Shown: positions 1 through 6,770 of the stretch, in pieces | How the letters are laid out: each line of letters opens with the position of its first letter | Numbering within the stretch: the first letter of the stretch is position 1 | Assembly: GCA_036734105.1 (NCBI GenBank) | Contig: DAIMZH010000089.1 | Location: forward strand, 1-9,370 | Source: Azoarcus_F sp036734105 | GTDB taxonomy: Bacteria; Pseudomonadota; Gammaproteobacteria; Burkholderiales; Rhodocyclaceae | Direction of reading: 5' to 3' | DNA length: 9,370 nucleotides | Translations under genes and position numbers: made by a program | Notes under the pieces: model-generated | Seen by the model: the letters and a program-made list of their open reading frames with translations, nothing else | What the model was told of the DNA's origin: nothing | The model's database searches: none

Positions 1-1782
1 GTCGATGGCGCAGCCAGTGAGCAAGGATGAGTGAAACCAGCCTCGGTGCTGATCCGACCCTTCGAGGTAGAGATCGGCCGGCCATTTGGCTTCGTCGCCA
101 TGAGAGCCGCGTAGCACCGACCAGTGCGTGGTGCCCGAGTCGAACCAGACGTCGAGGGTGTCGCGCATCTTGTCGTAGTGAGCGGCATCGTCTCCAAGCA
201 ACTCGGTAGGGTCGAGGGCGAACCACGCGTCGATGCCCTTTCTTTCGACCTGTTTGGCGACTTCTTCAAGCAGTTCGAGTGTGCGCGGATGGGGCTCGCC
301 GGTTTCCTTGTGCAGGAAAAACGGGATGGGAACTCCCCAGTTGCGCTGGCGCGAGACACACCAGTCCGGGCGATTGGCAATCATGGCATGCAGCCGGGCT
401 TGCCCCCATGCAGGATAGAATCGGGTGTCCTCCACTGCCTTGAGGGCGAGTTCGCGTAGCGTTGGGGCACCGGCTTCGATTTGTTCGCGACCGGCGAGGC
501 GGTCCATGCCGACAAACCACTGGGTGGTGGCGCGATAGATGACTGGTGTCTTGTGACGCCAGCAGTGCATGTAACTGTGGGTGAGCAAACCGGAAGCCAG
601 CAGACAGTCTGCCTCTTCCAGCTTTGCCAGGATGGCTGGTGCGGCTTCCCAGACATTCATGCCTCCGAAGAAGGCGAGATCTTCGGCAAAACGACCGTCG
701 CTCTGAACCGGGTTGAGAATGTCATCGTTGCGCATGCCATAGCGCATGCAGGTGTTGAAGTCGTCCATGCCATAGGCTGGCGCGCTGTGCACAATGCCGG
801 TGCCAGCATCGGTGGCGACGTAGTCTCCGAGCAGCACTGGAGACAGCCGATCGTAGAACGGGTGCCTGAAGTTGATGCGATCGAGCGCGATACCTTGCGC
901 AGCACCCAGCACCTTGCCTTCGAGCTGGTAGCGATCGAGCGCGCTCTGACGCAGTTCAGCGGCCAGAATGAGCAGGCCGCGCGCGGTTTCGATCAACTCA
1001 TAGACATGCTCCGGGTGTACGTTGAGCGCCTGGTTGGAGGGAATGGTCCAGGGCGTGGTCGTCCAGATGACGGCGAGCACCCGTTCATCGGGCAAGGTGT
1101 CGAGGCCGAAAGCGTAGGCGAGTTTGGCGCGATCTCCGTCAGCAAGCGGGAAGCCAACGTCTATCATTGGAGACTTTTTGTCCTGATACTCGACTTCGGC
1201 TTCGGCCAGCGCCGAACCACAGTCGAAGCACCAGTTTACCGGCTTCAAGCCTTTGAAAAGATAGCCCTTTCGATACATGTCACCGAGCGCCCGGATCTCG
1301 TCGGCTTCGTTCGAGAAGTTCATGGTGCGATAGGGATTGTCCCAGTCGCCAAGTACGCCAAGGCGAATGAAGTCTTTTTTCTGGCGTTCGACCTGTTCGT
1401 CAGCATATTCACGGCACAAGCCGCGCGCTTTGTCTGCCGGCAAGTGTTTGCCGTGTTGTTTTTCGATCATGTGTTCGATCGGCAGGCCGTGACAGTCCCA
1501 GCCGGGCACATAGGGCGCATCAAAGCCCGCCAGGTTTTTGGAGCGGACGATGATGTCTTTAAGGATCTTGTTGACCGCGTGGCCGATGTGAATGTCGCCG
1601 TTGGCGTAGGGGGGACCATCGTGAAGCACAAAGCGCGGACGGCCTCGTGACGCTTCGCGGATGCGTCGGTAAAGCTGCTTTTGCTGCCATTCGGCAATCC
1701 AGCCGGGCTCTCGTTTGGCGAGGTTGCCACGCATCGGGAAGGGGGTGTCGGTCAGGTTGAGCGTTTTGCGGTAGTCAGCCAT
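1..1782 (-). CDS. ileS: Isoleucyl-tRNA synthetase, N-terminal 594 codons (cut by window edge)
   Basis: Class Ia aminoacyl-tRNA synthetase that activates isoleucine and attaches it to tRNA-Ile in the cytoplasm. The frame is open from the ATG at 1782 to base 1, and the C-terminal third lies outside the window. Visible landmarks: N-terminal FPMRGNLAKREPGW; the ATP-binding HIGH signature at residues 65-68 inside PPYANGDIHIGHAVNKILKD; VPGWDCHGLPIE; the editing-domain threonine-rich TTTPWTIPSN from about residue 241; SRQRNWGVPIPFF from 477; DVWFDSG at 544-550; GSDQHRGWFHSSL from 575. The KMSKS loop should follow just beyond the edge. HIGH and TTTPW sit at nearly the same positions as in the E. coli enzyme (about 938 aa). 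It begins 14 nt after the ribF stop with only a weak, distant GAGG ahead of the ATG, so it is probably co-transcribed and translationally dependent on ribF. Identity is secure. I checked the frame closely from 1 to about 480 and around the motifs and saw no frameshift. Confidence 0.98.
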   Translation of the reverse strand, partial: MADYRKTLNLTDTPFPMRGNLAKREPGWIAEWQQKQLYRRIREASRGRPRFVLHDGPPYANGDIHIGHAVNKILKDIIVRSKNLAGFDAPYVPGWDCHGLPIEHMIEKQHGKHLPADKARGLCREYADEQVERQKKDFIRLGVLGDWDNPYRTMNFSNEADEIRALGDMYRKGYLFKGLKPVNWCFDCGSALAEAEVEYQDKKSPMIDVGFPLADGDRAKLAYAFGLDTLPDERVLAVIWTTTPWTIPSNQALNVHPEHVYELIETARGLLILAAELRQSALDRYQLEGKVLGAAQGIALDRINFRHPFYDRLSPVLLGDYVATDAGTGIVHSAPAYGMDDFNTCMRYGMRNDDILNPVQSDGRFAEDLAFFGGMNVWEAAPAILAKLEEADCLLASGLLTHSYMHCWRHKTPVIYRATTQWFVGMDRLAGREQIEAGAPTLRELALKAVEDTRFYPAWGQARLHAMIANRPDWCVSRQRNWGVPIPFFLHKETGEPHPRTLELLEEVAKQVERKGIDAWFALDPTELLGDDAAHYDKMRDTLDVWFDSGTTHWSVLRGSHGDEAKWPADLYLEGSDQHRGWFHSSLLTGCAID

Positions 1783-1796
1783 GGTGTGTGCCGGCC

Positions 1797-2735
1797 TCAG
1801 TCTTCGATTGGATTGGCCGCGAACCAGTCGCGGGCGTTGAGGATGTCGTTGCTGATCTGACGTGATAGCGCATCGAGTGACTCAAAGCGCATTTCGTCGC
1901 GTAGCTTGTGCATGAAGTGTATCCGTAAGTGTGCGCCGTAGCAGTCTCCGCTCCAGTCGAACACATGGGTTTCGAGGATAGGTCGGGGTGTGCTGCCAAC
2001 CGTCGGACGTATGCCGATGTTGGCCACCCCAGCTAGCAGACCTGCCCCCAAACCTTCCACACACACTGCAAATACGCCAGACAGTGGTGGCTTGCGTTGC
2101 TTCATCAGAATGTTGGCAGTGGGAAACCCGAGCTGTCGGCCGAGTCGCTGACCGCTAGCTACCCTGCCGGCAATGCTGTAGGGCCGGCCCAGATAGTGTG
2201 CTGCCAGCGCGAGCTGCCCTTGTGCCAGCGCGTATCGCACTGCCGAACTGGAGATGCGCTCGTCGGCCAGTGCCACGGTATTCATGGATTCGGCCCCAAA
2301 ACCATGTCTTGCAGCGGCCGACTGCAAGTAGGCGAAATCACCATGCCTGCCGACGCCAAAACGAAAGTCGTCGCCAATCAGGATGTGGCGCACTGCAAGA
2401 CCACGGACCAGCACGTCGTCGACAAACCGCTCGGCGCTGAGCGATGCGAAGTGCTTGTTGAAGCGCACGACATGCACTGAGTCCACCTCGTTGGCGGCGA
2501 GCAGCATGAGCTTTTCGCGCATTGAGGCCAGGCGACTGGGTGCCTGATCTGGAGCGAAGTATTCGCGCGGGTGAGGTTCGAAAGTCAGGACGCTGGCTGA
2601 CACACCAAGTGCGCGCGCCTTGCTGACGAGCTTTTGAAGCAAGGCTTGATGGCCACGGTGCACGCCATCGAAGTTGCCAATCGTGAGCGCACAGGCTTGC
2701 CTGGCGAGTGTGGGTATTCCTCTGGTGACCAGCAT
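1797..2735 (-). CDS. ribF: Bifunctional riboflavin kinase / FMN adenylyltransferase
   Basis: Phosphorylates riboflavin to FMN and adenylates FMN to FAD in the cytoplasm. The 312-residue product matches the family length (E. coli RibF is 313). The N-terminal adenylyltransferase domain shows LTIGNFDGVHRGH at residues 17-29, TFEPHPREYF at 51-60, GDDFRFG at 121-127 and SSSAVR at 162-167. The C-terminal flavokinase domain shows GRPYSIAGRV from 183, the GFPTAN nucleotide-binding motif at 203-208 and LETHVFDW from 254, whose Glu255 is the likely catalytic base. The start is the ATG at 2735, giving the family-typical MLVTRGI opening, with AGGCGG just upstream. The frame stays open upstream to a TTG at 2870, but those 45 codons do not resemble RibF. 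ribF is followed 14 nt later by ileS, a very common proteobacterial pairing. A perfect TATAAT lies about 145 nt upstream of the start. Confidence 0.96.
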   Translation of the reverse strand: MLVTRGIPTLARQACALTIGNFDGVHRGHQALLQKLVSKARALGVSASVLTFEPHPREYFAPDQAPSRLASMREKLMLLAANEVDSVHVVRFNKHFASLSAERFVDDVLVRGLAVRHILIGDDFRFGVGRHGDFAYLQSAAARHGFGAESMNTVALADERISSSAVRYALAQGQLALAAHYLGRPYSIAGRVASGQRLGRQLGFPTANILMKQRKPPLSGVFAVCVEGLGAGLLAGVANIGIRPTVGSTPRPILETHVFDWSGDCYGAHLRIHFMHKLRDEMRFESLDALSRQISNDILNARDWFAANPIED

Positions 2736-2737
2736 GA

Positions 2738-2743
2738 CCGCCT
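2738..2743 (-). promoter_or_regulatory. Ribosome binding site that fixes the ribF start
   Basis: The minus strand reads AGGCGG, with 5 nt between its AGG and the ATG at 2735. Together with the family-typical MLVTRGI N-terminus, this favours 2735 over the in-frame upstream TTG at 2870. Confidence 0.6.
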
Positions 2744-2816
2744 GAACAAAGTGGGCTGATGTCGCAGTTGCAGGCACCCTGAGCCTGAGCCCAAGCTTGC
2801 CGCAGTGGGTCTGTTG

Positions 2817-2849
2817 CGCTGCTAGCAGCGACAAGTCTGACTCAGTCAG
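2817..2849 (-). repeat. Two palindromes in the ribF leader
   Basis: Bases 2817-2830 are a perfect 14-bp palindrome, CGCTGCTAGCAGCG. Bases 2837-2849 are a second one with a single central base, CTGACT-C-AGTCAG. They lie 6 nt apart, between the likely -10 box at 2879-2884 and the ribF start, so both would fall in the 5' leader of the transcript. They could be protein-binding sites or a pair of short RNA hairpins. Neither is followed by a T-run, so they do not look like terminators. Function unknown. Confidence 0.45.
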
Positions 2850-2878
2850 TCGCCCACAATCCGCTGACAAAAGGCATG

Positions 2879-2907
2879 ATTATAGCGTTTAGGCAGCTCT
2901 CTGTGGT
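2879..2907 (-). promoter_or_regulatory. Likely sigma70-type promoter for ribF-ileS
   Basis: On the minus strand, 2884-2879 reads TATAAT, a perfect -10 consensus. Seventeen bases upstream, 2907-2902 reads ACCACA, a poor -35 match (3 of 6). It lies just past the amiC stop and before ribF, where a promoter for the ribF-ileS unit would be expected. The implied transcript start near 2872 gives a leader of about 137 nt. I see no clear terminator after amiC, so read-through is also possible. Confidence 0.5.
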
Positions 2908-2925
2908 GCGGCTGGCTGCAGTGGC

Positions 2926-4248
2926 TCAGCCTGCACGCGCATAGCTGGCCCGGTGTGCTTGCGCGTTGGTTTCGAAGTAGCGCTGTATGCCACGGAGCAG
3001 GGCATCAGCCATCTTGTCTTGATATGTGTTGTCGTTGAGCCGACGTTCTTCGTCCGGGTTGCTGATGAAGGCGGTTTCAACCAGGATGGATGGAATGTCG
3101 GGCGCGCGCAGCACTGCAAAGCCTGCTTGTTCAACCCGTGGCTTGTGAAGGCGGTTGACTCCGCCGAGTTCGCTCAACACCGCCGAGCCAAGCTTGAGGC
3201 TATCGTTGATGGTGGCAGTTTGCGAGAGGTCCAGGAGGGTCTTGGCAAGGTGGCCTTCTTGGGTAGCCAGGTTGACGCCGCCTATGAGGTCGGCTTCGTT
3301 TTCACGTTGCGCCAGCCAACTGGCGGCAGAGCTGGTTGCACCGCGTTCTGACAGCACATAAACCGAGCTGCCGTGTGCCTCGGGCCGTACAAAGGCGTCA
3401 GCGTGGATGGACACGAAAAGGTCGGCCTGAGCACGTCGTGCGAGCTCGACGCGCTGGCGCAAGGGAACAAAGTAGTCGCCATTGCGGGTCATGACGGCAG
3501 TCATGCCCGGCTGAGCGTCAATACGTCGCTTCAGGCGACGCGCAATGGCCAGTGTGACATTTTTTTCGTGGGTTCCACGGCGGCCAACAGCGCCAGGGTC
3601 TTCACCTCCGTGGCCAGCGTCAAGCACGATGATCAGGTCACGCGGTGCGCGGCGCTGTGGCTGATTCTGCTGGGCGGCTGGCTGGGTTGAGATGCGCTCG
3701 CCTCCGGTGTCGCCTCTGGCTGCGTCCATTGGGCTTTGCTTGCTTAGCAAGGCCAGCAAGGGGTCGGCAGGGGTGTTGGGGTAGAGGTCGAGTACCAACC
3801 GGTGGCCGTAATTGGCGATCGGTTTGAGCGTGAATATTTGTGGCTTGATGCGGTCTTTCAGTTCGACGACCACGCGAATAACACCCGGACGATTGCGTGC
3901 CGCACGAATCAGGGAGATCACCGGGTCGGACTCCATGACTCGCTCGGGCAATGAGCGCAGCACACTGTTGAGTTCGATACCTTCCAGGTCGACCACCAAT
4001 CGCTCGGGGTCGGTCAGCGTCATGTATTTGAAGCCGACCTCGGCGTTGCTCTCAAGCGTGATGCGGGTGTAGTCAGTGCCCGGCCACACTCTGACTGCGA
4101 CCAGGTTCTTGACCGAGGCCATGCCAACCGGACTGACCAGCATGGCCAGTGATGCACCGGCAAACTGCAGCCATTGCCGACGGCTGACGCCTGCTGGCAG
4201 GTTCAGGTCGGGTGATCTGTCAGTTGAGTTTTCAGTGTGCTTGTACAT
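2926..4248 (-). CDS. amiC: Tat-exported N-acetylmuramoyl-L-alanine amidase (AmiC type)
   Basis: Periplasmic zinc amidase that cleaves the amide bond between N-acetylmuramic acid and the stem peptide, splitting septal peptidoglycan during daughter-cell separation. The 440-residue product starts with a twin-arginine signal: SRRQWLQ at 22-28, then a hydrophobic stretch with likely cleavage after VGMA near residue 44. An AMIN domain (about 47-155) for septal targeting follows, then a low-complexity Gln/Pro/Arg linker (about 165-203) and an Amidase_3 domain (about 204-425). Expected zinc ligands are His213 in DAGHGG, Glu228 in HEKN and His282 in SIHADA; the catalytic Glu391 is in VETAFISNP. The 300-345 insert corresponds to the autoinhibitory helix region known from AmiB/AmiC, normally relieved by an EnvC or NlpD-type activator. 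The ATG at 4248 has AGGA 5 nt upstream and lies inside tsaE (46-nt overlap), so translation is probably coupled. No later ATG would retain the Tat signal. Confidence 0.95.
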   Translation of the reverse strand: MYKHTENSTDRSPDLNLPAGVSRRQWLQFAGASLAMLVSPVGMASVKNLVAVRVWPGTDYTRITLESNAEVGFKYMTLTDPERLVVDLEGIELNSVLRSLPERVMESDPVISLIRAARNRPGVIRVVVELKDRIKPQIFTLKPIANYGHRLVLDLYPNTPADPLLALLSKQSPMDAARGDTGGERISTQPAAQQNQPQRRAPRDLIIVLDAGHGGEDPGAVGRRGTHEKNVTLAIARRLKRRIDAQPGMTAVMTRNGDYFVPLRQRVELARRAQADLFVSIHADAFVRPEAHGSSVYVLSERGATSSAASWLAQRENEADLIGGVNLATQEGHLAKTLLDLSQTATINDSLKLGSAVLSELGGVNRLHKPRVEQAGFAVLRAPDIPSILVETAFISNPDEERRLNDNTYQDKMADALLRGIQRYFETNAQAHRASYARAG

Positions 4249-4718
4249 TTTCGTCCTGCCTCCGTCAAAGCTCGAACCCGCAGTTGGCGTCCTGCGCCGT
4301 CTACATCGAGTCTTGCGACAACATCAGCTTTTGCTACAAAAGGTTGAGCCTTGTCGGCCCATTCAACCAAACAAACTCCATCGCCCTGAAAATATTCATC
4401 CAATCCGGCTTCGAGATATTCGTCAGGTGCGTTGAAACGATAAAAATCAAAGTGATATAAGTTTAATCTAGAAACGATGTAAGGTTCAATCAAGGTGTAC
4501 GTTGGACTCTTTACTTTTCCGCTGTGTCCGAGGGCTCGCAACAGGCCCCTGACCAGTGTGGTTTTGCCTGCGCCCAGGTCTCCAGCCAGATAAATCACCA
4601 TTCCCGCGGTCAAGGCTGGTGCCAGTGCGGCTCCGGCGGCGAGTGTGGCTTTTTCGTCAGAAAGGTGCATGGATACGGTGTCGTCGTTATCATCTGCGGG
4701 ATGAGTCGTCTCGTTCAT
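4203..4718 (-). CDS. tsaE: tRNA threonylcarbamoyladenosine biosynthesis ATPase TsaE
   Basis: Small P-loop ATPase that works with TsaB and TsaD to put threonylcarbamoyl on A37 of tRNAs reading ANN codons. The 171-residue product has a Walker A motif, GDLGAGKTT, near residue 50, followed by the family signatures KSPTYTLIEPY, LYHFDFYR and CLVEWADKA. Length fits the family (about 150-170). Two in-frame ATGs are possible, at 4724 and 4718. I chose 4718 because the partial Shine-Dalgarno AGAG is 8 nt from it but only 2 nt from 4724. The frame is open much further upstream, but that part is antisense to queG and unrelated to TsaE. The stop lies inside amiC, and the 5' end overlaps the divergent queG start. 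The stretch 4321-4500 is unusually AT-rich for this window, with codons such as AGA and TTA. Confidence 0.95.
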   Translation of the reverse strand: MNETTHPADDNDDTVSMHLSDEKATLAAGAALAPALTAGMVIYLAGDLGAGKTTLVRGLLRALGHSGKVKSPTYTLIEPYIVSRLNLYHFDFYRFNAPDEYLEAGLDEYFQGDGVCLVEWADKAQPFVAKADVVARLDVDGAGRQLRVRALTEAGRKCTSTLKTQLTDHPT

Positions 4719-5804
4719 GATCATTTCTCTGCAAATACGCCGTCTGGCGAGGGTAGGCTGCCGACAGCCGAGGATATCGCTGGCTGGGCCCGGGCGCTTG
4801 GTTTCGATTCCGTGTCCATCAGCGGGCCAGACCTTGGCCCGGCCGAGGCCGGACTGGTGAGATGGCTTGATCGAGGGTTTCACGGCGAGATGGATTATAT
4901 GGCCCGCCACGGCATGATGAGAGCACGACCGGCCGAACTTGTGCCTGGCACGCTGCGCGTGATCAGCGCACGAATGAACTATTGGCCGGTTGCGCGTGAT
5001 GCTGAAGAAGTGTTGGCCGACGGCTCTCTGGCCTATGTTTCGCGTTACGCCTTGGGGCGGGATTATCACAAGTTGATGAGAAAGCGCTTGCAGATGCTGG
5101 CCGACCAGATCGCGGCTGCAACACCACACCAGTTTCGGGTGTTTGTGGATTCGGCACCTGTGCTTGAGGTTGAGCTGGCGTCTCGTGGTGGTCTTGGGTG
5201 GCGTGGCAAACACACCCTGCTGCTGGATCGCAGCGCGGGTTCATACTTCTTTCTGGGTGAGATCTTTACTGACCTGCCCTTGCCGACTGGCGCGCCGCTC
5301 CCTGCGCATTGTGGTTCCTGTCGGGCCTGTCTGGATGCGTGCCCGACAGGGGCGATTGTGGCGCCTTATGAGCTTGACGCCAGACGCTGCATCTCTTACC
5401 TGACCATAGAGCTGAAGGGGTCTATTCCGGAGTCGTTACGCCCCTTGATGGGCAATCGGATATACGGTTGCGACGACTGTCAGTTGGCGTGTCCGTGGAA
5501 CCGCTTTGCAAAAATGACTGCCGAGCCGGATTTTGCGGTTCGCCATGATCTGGATGGCAGTACTTTGGTGAGCCTGTTTGCCTGGACTGAGGAGGAGTTC
5601 AGGCAGCGAATGGCTGGTAGCCCGATTCATCGGATCGGACATGAGCGCTGGTTGCGCAATATTGCGGTAGCGCTGGGCAATGCGCCCTTTGCCTCAGACG
5701 TGGTGAGAGCCTTGACAGATCGGCGTGAGCATGTCTCTGAGTTAGTACGTGAACACATTGACTGGGCGCTTGCGCAGCAGGCGTCCAAAGCGGACAAGGT
5801 GTGA
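4701..5804 (+). CDS. queG: Epoxyqueuosine reductase QueG
   Basis: Cobalamin- and iron-sulfur-dependent enzyme that reduces epoxyqueuosine to queuosine at the wobble position (34) of GUN-decoding tRNAs, the last step of queuosine synthesis. The 367-residue product is close to the E. coli length (379). The N-terminal domain contains HGEMDYMARHGMMRARP (61-77), PGTLRVISARMNY (82-94) and VDSAPVLE (149-156), whose Asp150 is the likely proton donor. A ferredoxin-like part follows with eight cysteines expected to hold two 4Fe-4S clusters: Cys204, 207, 210 and 214 in CGSCRACLDACP, Cys230, and Cys257, 260 and 264 in CDDCQLACP. A HEAT-like tail (about 308-356) contains HRIGHERWLRNIAVALGN. The ATG at 4701 is the only plausible start, since earlier codons are antisense to tsaE and unlike the family and the next Met is far inside. 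Its Shine-Dalgarno is weak (GCGGG). The start overlaps divergent tsaE. Confidence 0.96.
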   Translation: MSRLVHDHFSANTPSGEGRLPTAEDIAGWARALGFDSVSISGPDLGPAEAGLVRWLDRGFHGEMDYMARHGMMRARPAELVPGTLRVISARMNYWPVARDAEEVLADGSLAYVSRYALGRDYHKLMRKRLQMLADQIAAATPHQFRVFVDSAPVLEVELASRGGLGWRGKHTLLLDRSAGSYFFLGEIFTDLPLPTGAPLPAHCGSCRACLDACPTGAIVAPYELDARRCISYLTIELKGSIPESLRPLMGNRIYGCDDCQLACPWNRFAKMTAEPDFAVRHDLDGSTLVSLFAWTEEEFRQRMAGSPIHRIGHERWLRNIAVALGNAPFASDVVRALTDRREHVSELVREHIDWALAQQASKADKV

Positions 5805-5886
5805 TGCTGTGCTCAGAAAAAACCGGGGCATGACTTGCCATTCGAAGCAAACCGTGAAAGACGATGGGCGTTGCTTGGCCGCTGCC
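5805..5886. other. Convergent intergenic gap, possible weak terminator for sseA
   Basis: This 82-nt gap lies between the 3' ends of queG and sseA. On the minus strand, 5839-5817 contains a 4-bp stem (GGCA, loop AGTCA, TGCC), then CCGG, then a run of six T. This is in the right place and direction to end sseA transcripts, but the stem is short and 4 nt from the T-run, so it is a weak candidate. I see no convincing plus-strand terminator for queG. Confidence 0.3.
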
Positions 5887-6747
5887 TTAGTCTGCCTGAC
5901 CGGTGGCGATCTGTCGCGAAGGGTCGGCACACCATTCACTCCACGATCCGGGGTAGAGTCGTGAGCCAGTGAGGCCGACGTGTTCCATGGCCAGCAGATT
6001 ATGGCAAGCCGTCACGCCTGAGCCGCACTGATGGACGACCGCATCGGCGGCAAAGTCACCCATCAAGCGTGTGAAGGCTTGGCGCAATGCCTCAGCAGGC
6101 ATAAAACGGCCAGTTTCGTCCAGATTGTCGCGAAAGAACCTGTTGATGGCGCCGGGAATGTGACCGCCAACCGGGTCCAGAGTCTCGTTTTCGCCTCTGA
6201 ACCGGTCGGGGCTGCGCGCATCAATGAGCCGCACATGTCCGTGTTGCAGCTCAGACCACAGACTGGTGGCGTCAATATGCTTACTGATCTGAGGTGATCC
6301 GTGGAAGGATGTGGGCTGGCGCGCCGGTGTTTGGCTGTCGAGTGCTTGTCCAGCTTCCTGCCAGGCCTGCAGTCCACCGTCCAGCACTGCCACCTTGTCG
6401 TGACCCAGCCAGCGCAGCAACCACCACAAACGCGCGGCATACATGCCGCCGGTGTCGTCGTATGCAACGATCTGGGTGTGATTGTCTATGCCAAGCGCGC
6501 CAAGGCGTTGCATCAGCCGCGCTGCATCCGGCAGAGGGTGACGCCCATTGTTGCCGGTGAGCGGACCGGACAGGTCGTTGTCCAGTGACAAGAAAACCGC
6601 CCCGGGTATGTGGCCGTCGGCATAGGCGGAAGCGCCAAACTGCGGGTTGCTGAGGTCGTGTCGGCAATCCACCACGCACCATCCTGAGGTGTCATGCAGG
6701 GTGGCGAGCTGTTTGGCTGATATGAGTGTGGTGAAGGTGGAGGTCAT
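5887..6747 (-). CDS. sseA: 3-mercaptopyruvate sulfurtransferase (rhodanese family)
   Basis: Two-domain rhodanese that transfers sulfur from 3-mercaptopyruvate (or, less efficiently, thiosulfate) to a thiophilic acceptor through a cysteine persulfide. The 286-residue product matches the family (E. coli SseA is 281). The inactive N-terminal rhodanese domain shows VVDCRHDL (25-32), ADGHIPGAVFL (43-53) and YDDTGGMYAARLWWLLRWLGH (96-116). The catalytic C-terminal domain shows LIDARSPDRFRGE (174-186), GGHIPGAINRFF (194-205) and the active loop CGSGVTA with Cys241. In this family CG(S/T)GVTA loops usually mark mercaptopyruvate enzymes, whereas thiosulfate rhodaneses carry CRKGV(T/S) loops, so the first substrate is more likely. 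The ATG at 6747 follows the SpoIIAA-like gene by 23 nt on the same strand, so the two probably form one transcript driven from 7178-7206. It lacks an obvious signal peptide and is expected to be cytoplasmic. Confidence 0.93.
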   Translation of the reverse strand: MTSTFTTLISAKQLATLHDTSGWCVVDCRHDLSNPQFGASAYADGHIPGAVFLSLDNDLSGPLTGNNGRHPLPDAARLMQRLGALGIDNHTQIVAYDDTGGMYAARLWWLLRWLGHDKVAVLDGGLQAWQEAGQALDSQTPARQPTSFHGSPQISKHIDATSLWSELQHGHVRLIDARSPDRFRGENETLDPVGGHIPGAINRFFRDNLDETGRFMPAEALRQAFTRLMGDFAADAVVHQCGSGVTACHNLLAMEHVGLTGSRLYPGSWSEWCADPSRQIATGQAD

Positions 6748-6770
6748 TGTGAGCTGAAGTGGAGGGAGGC

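Noticed and set aside
481..1650. Long plus-strand open frame of 389 codons
   Set aside because: It lies wholly antisense to ileS, whose reading is confirmed by many family motifs. The antisense translation resembles no family I know and follows from GC-biased codons.
2736..2870. FMN riboswitch ahead of ribF
   Set aside because: I find none of the conserved RFN sequence blocks, and the visible palindromes do not form the six-stem layout of that element.
2914..2931. Terminator after amiC
   Set aside because: A GGCTG/CAGCC stem straddles the amiC stop, but no T-run follows on the minus strand.
4524..4700. Upstream extension of the queG frame
   Set aside because: It is antisense to tsaE, rich in Cys/Gly without a pattern, and not part of the QueG family.
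4725..5213. N-terminal extension of the tsaE frame
   Set aside because: This stretch is antisense to queG, and its translation does not resemble TsaE, which normally begins shortly before the Walker A region.
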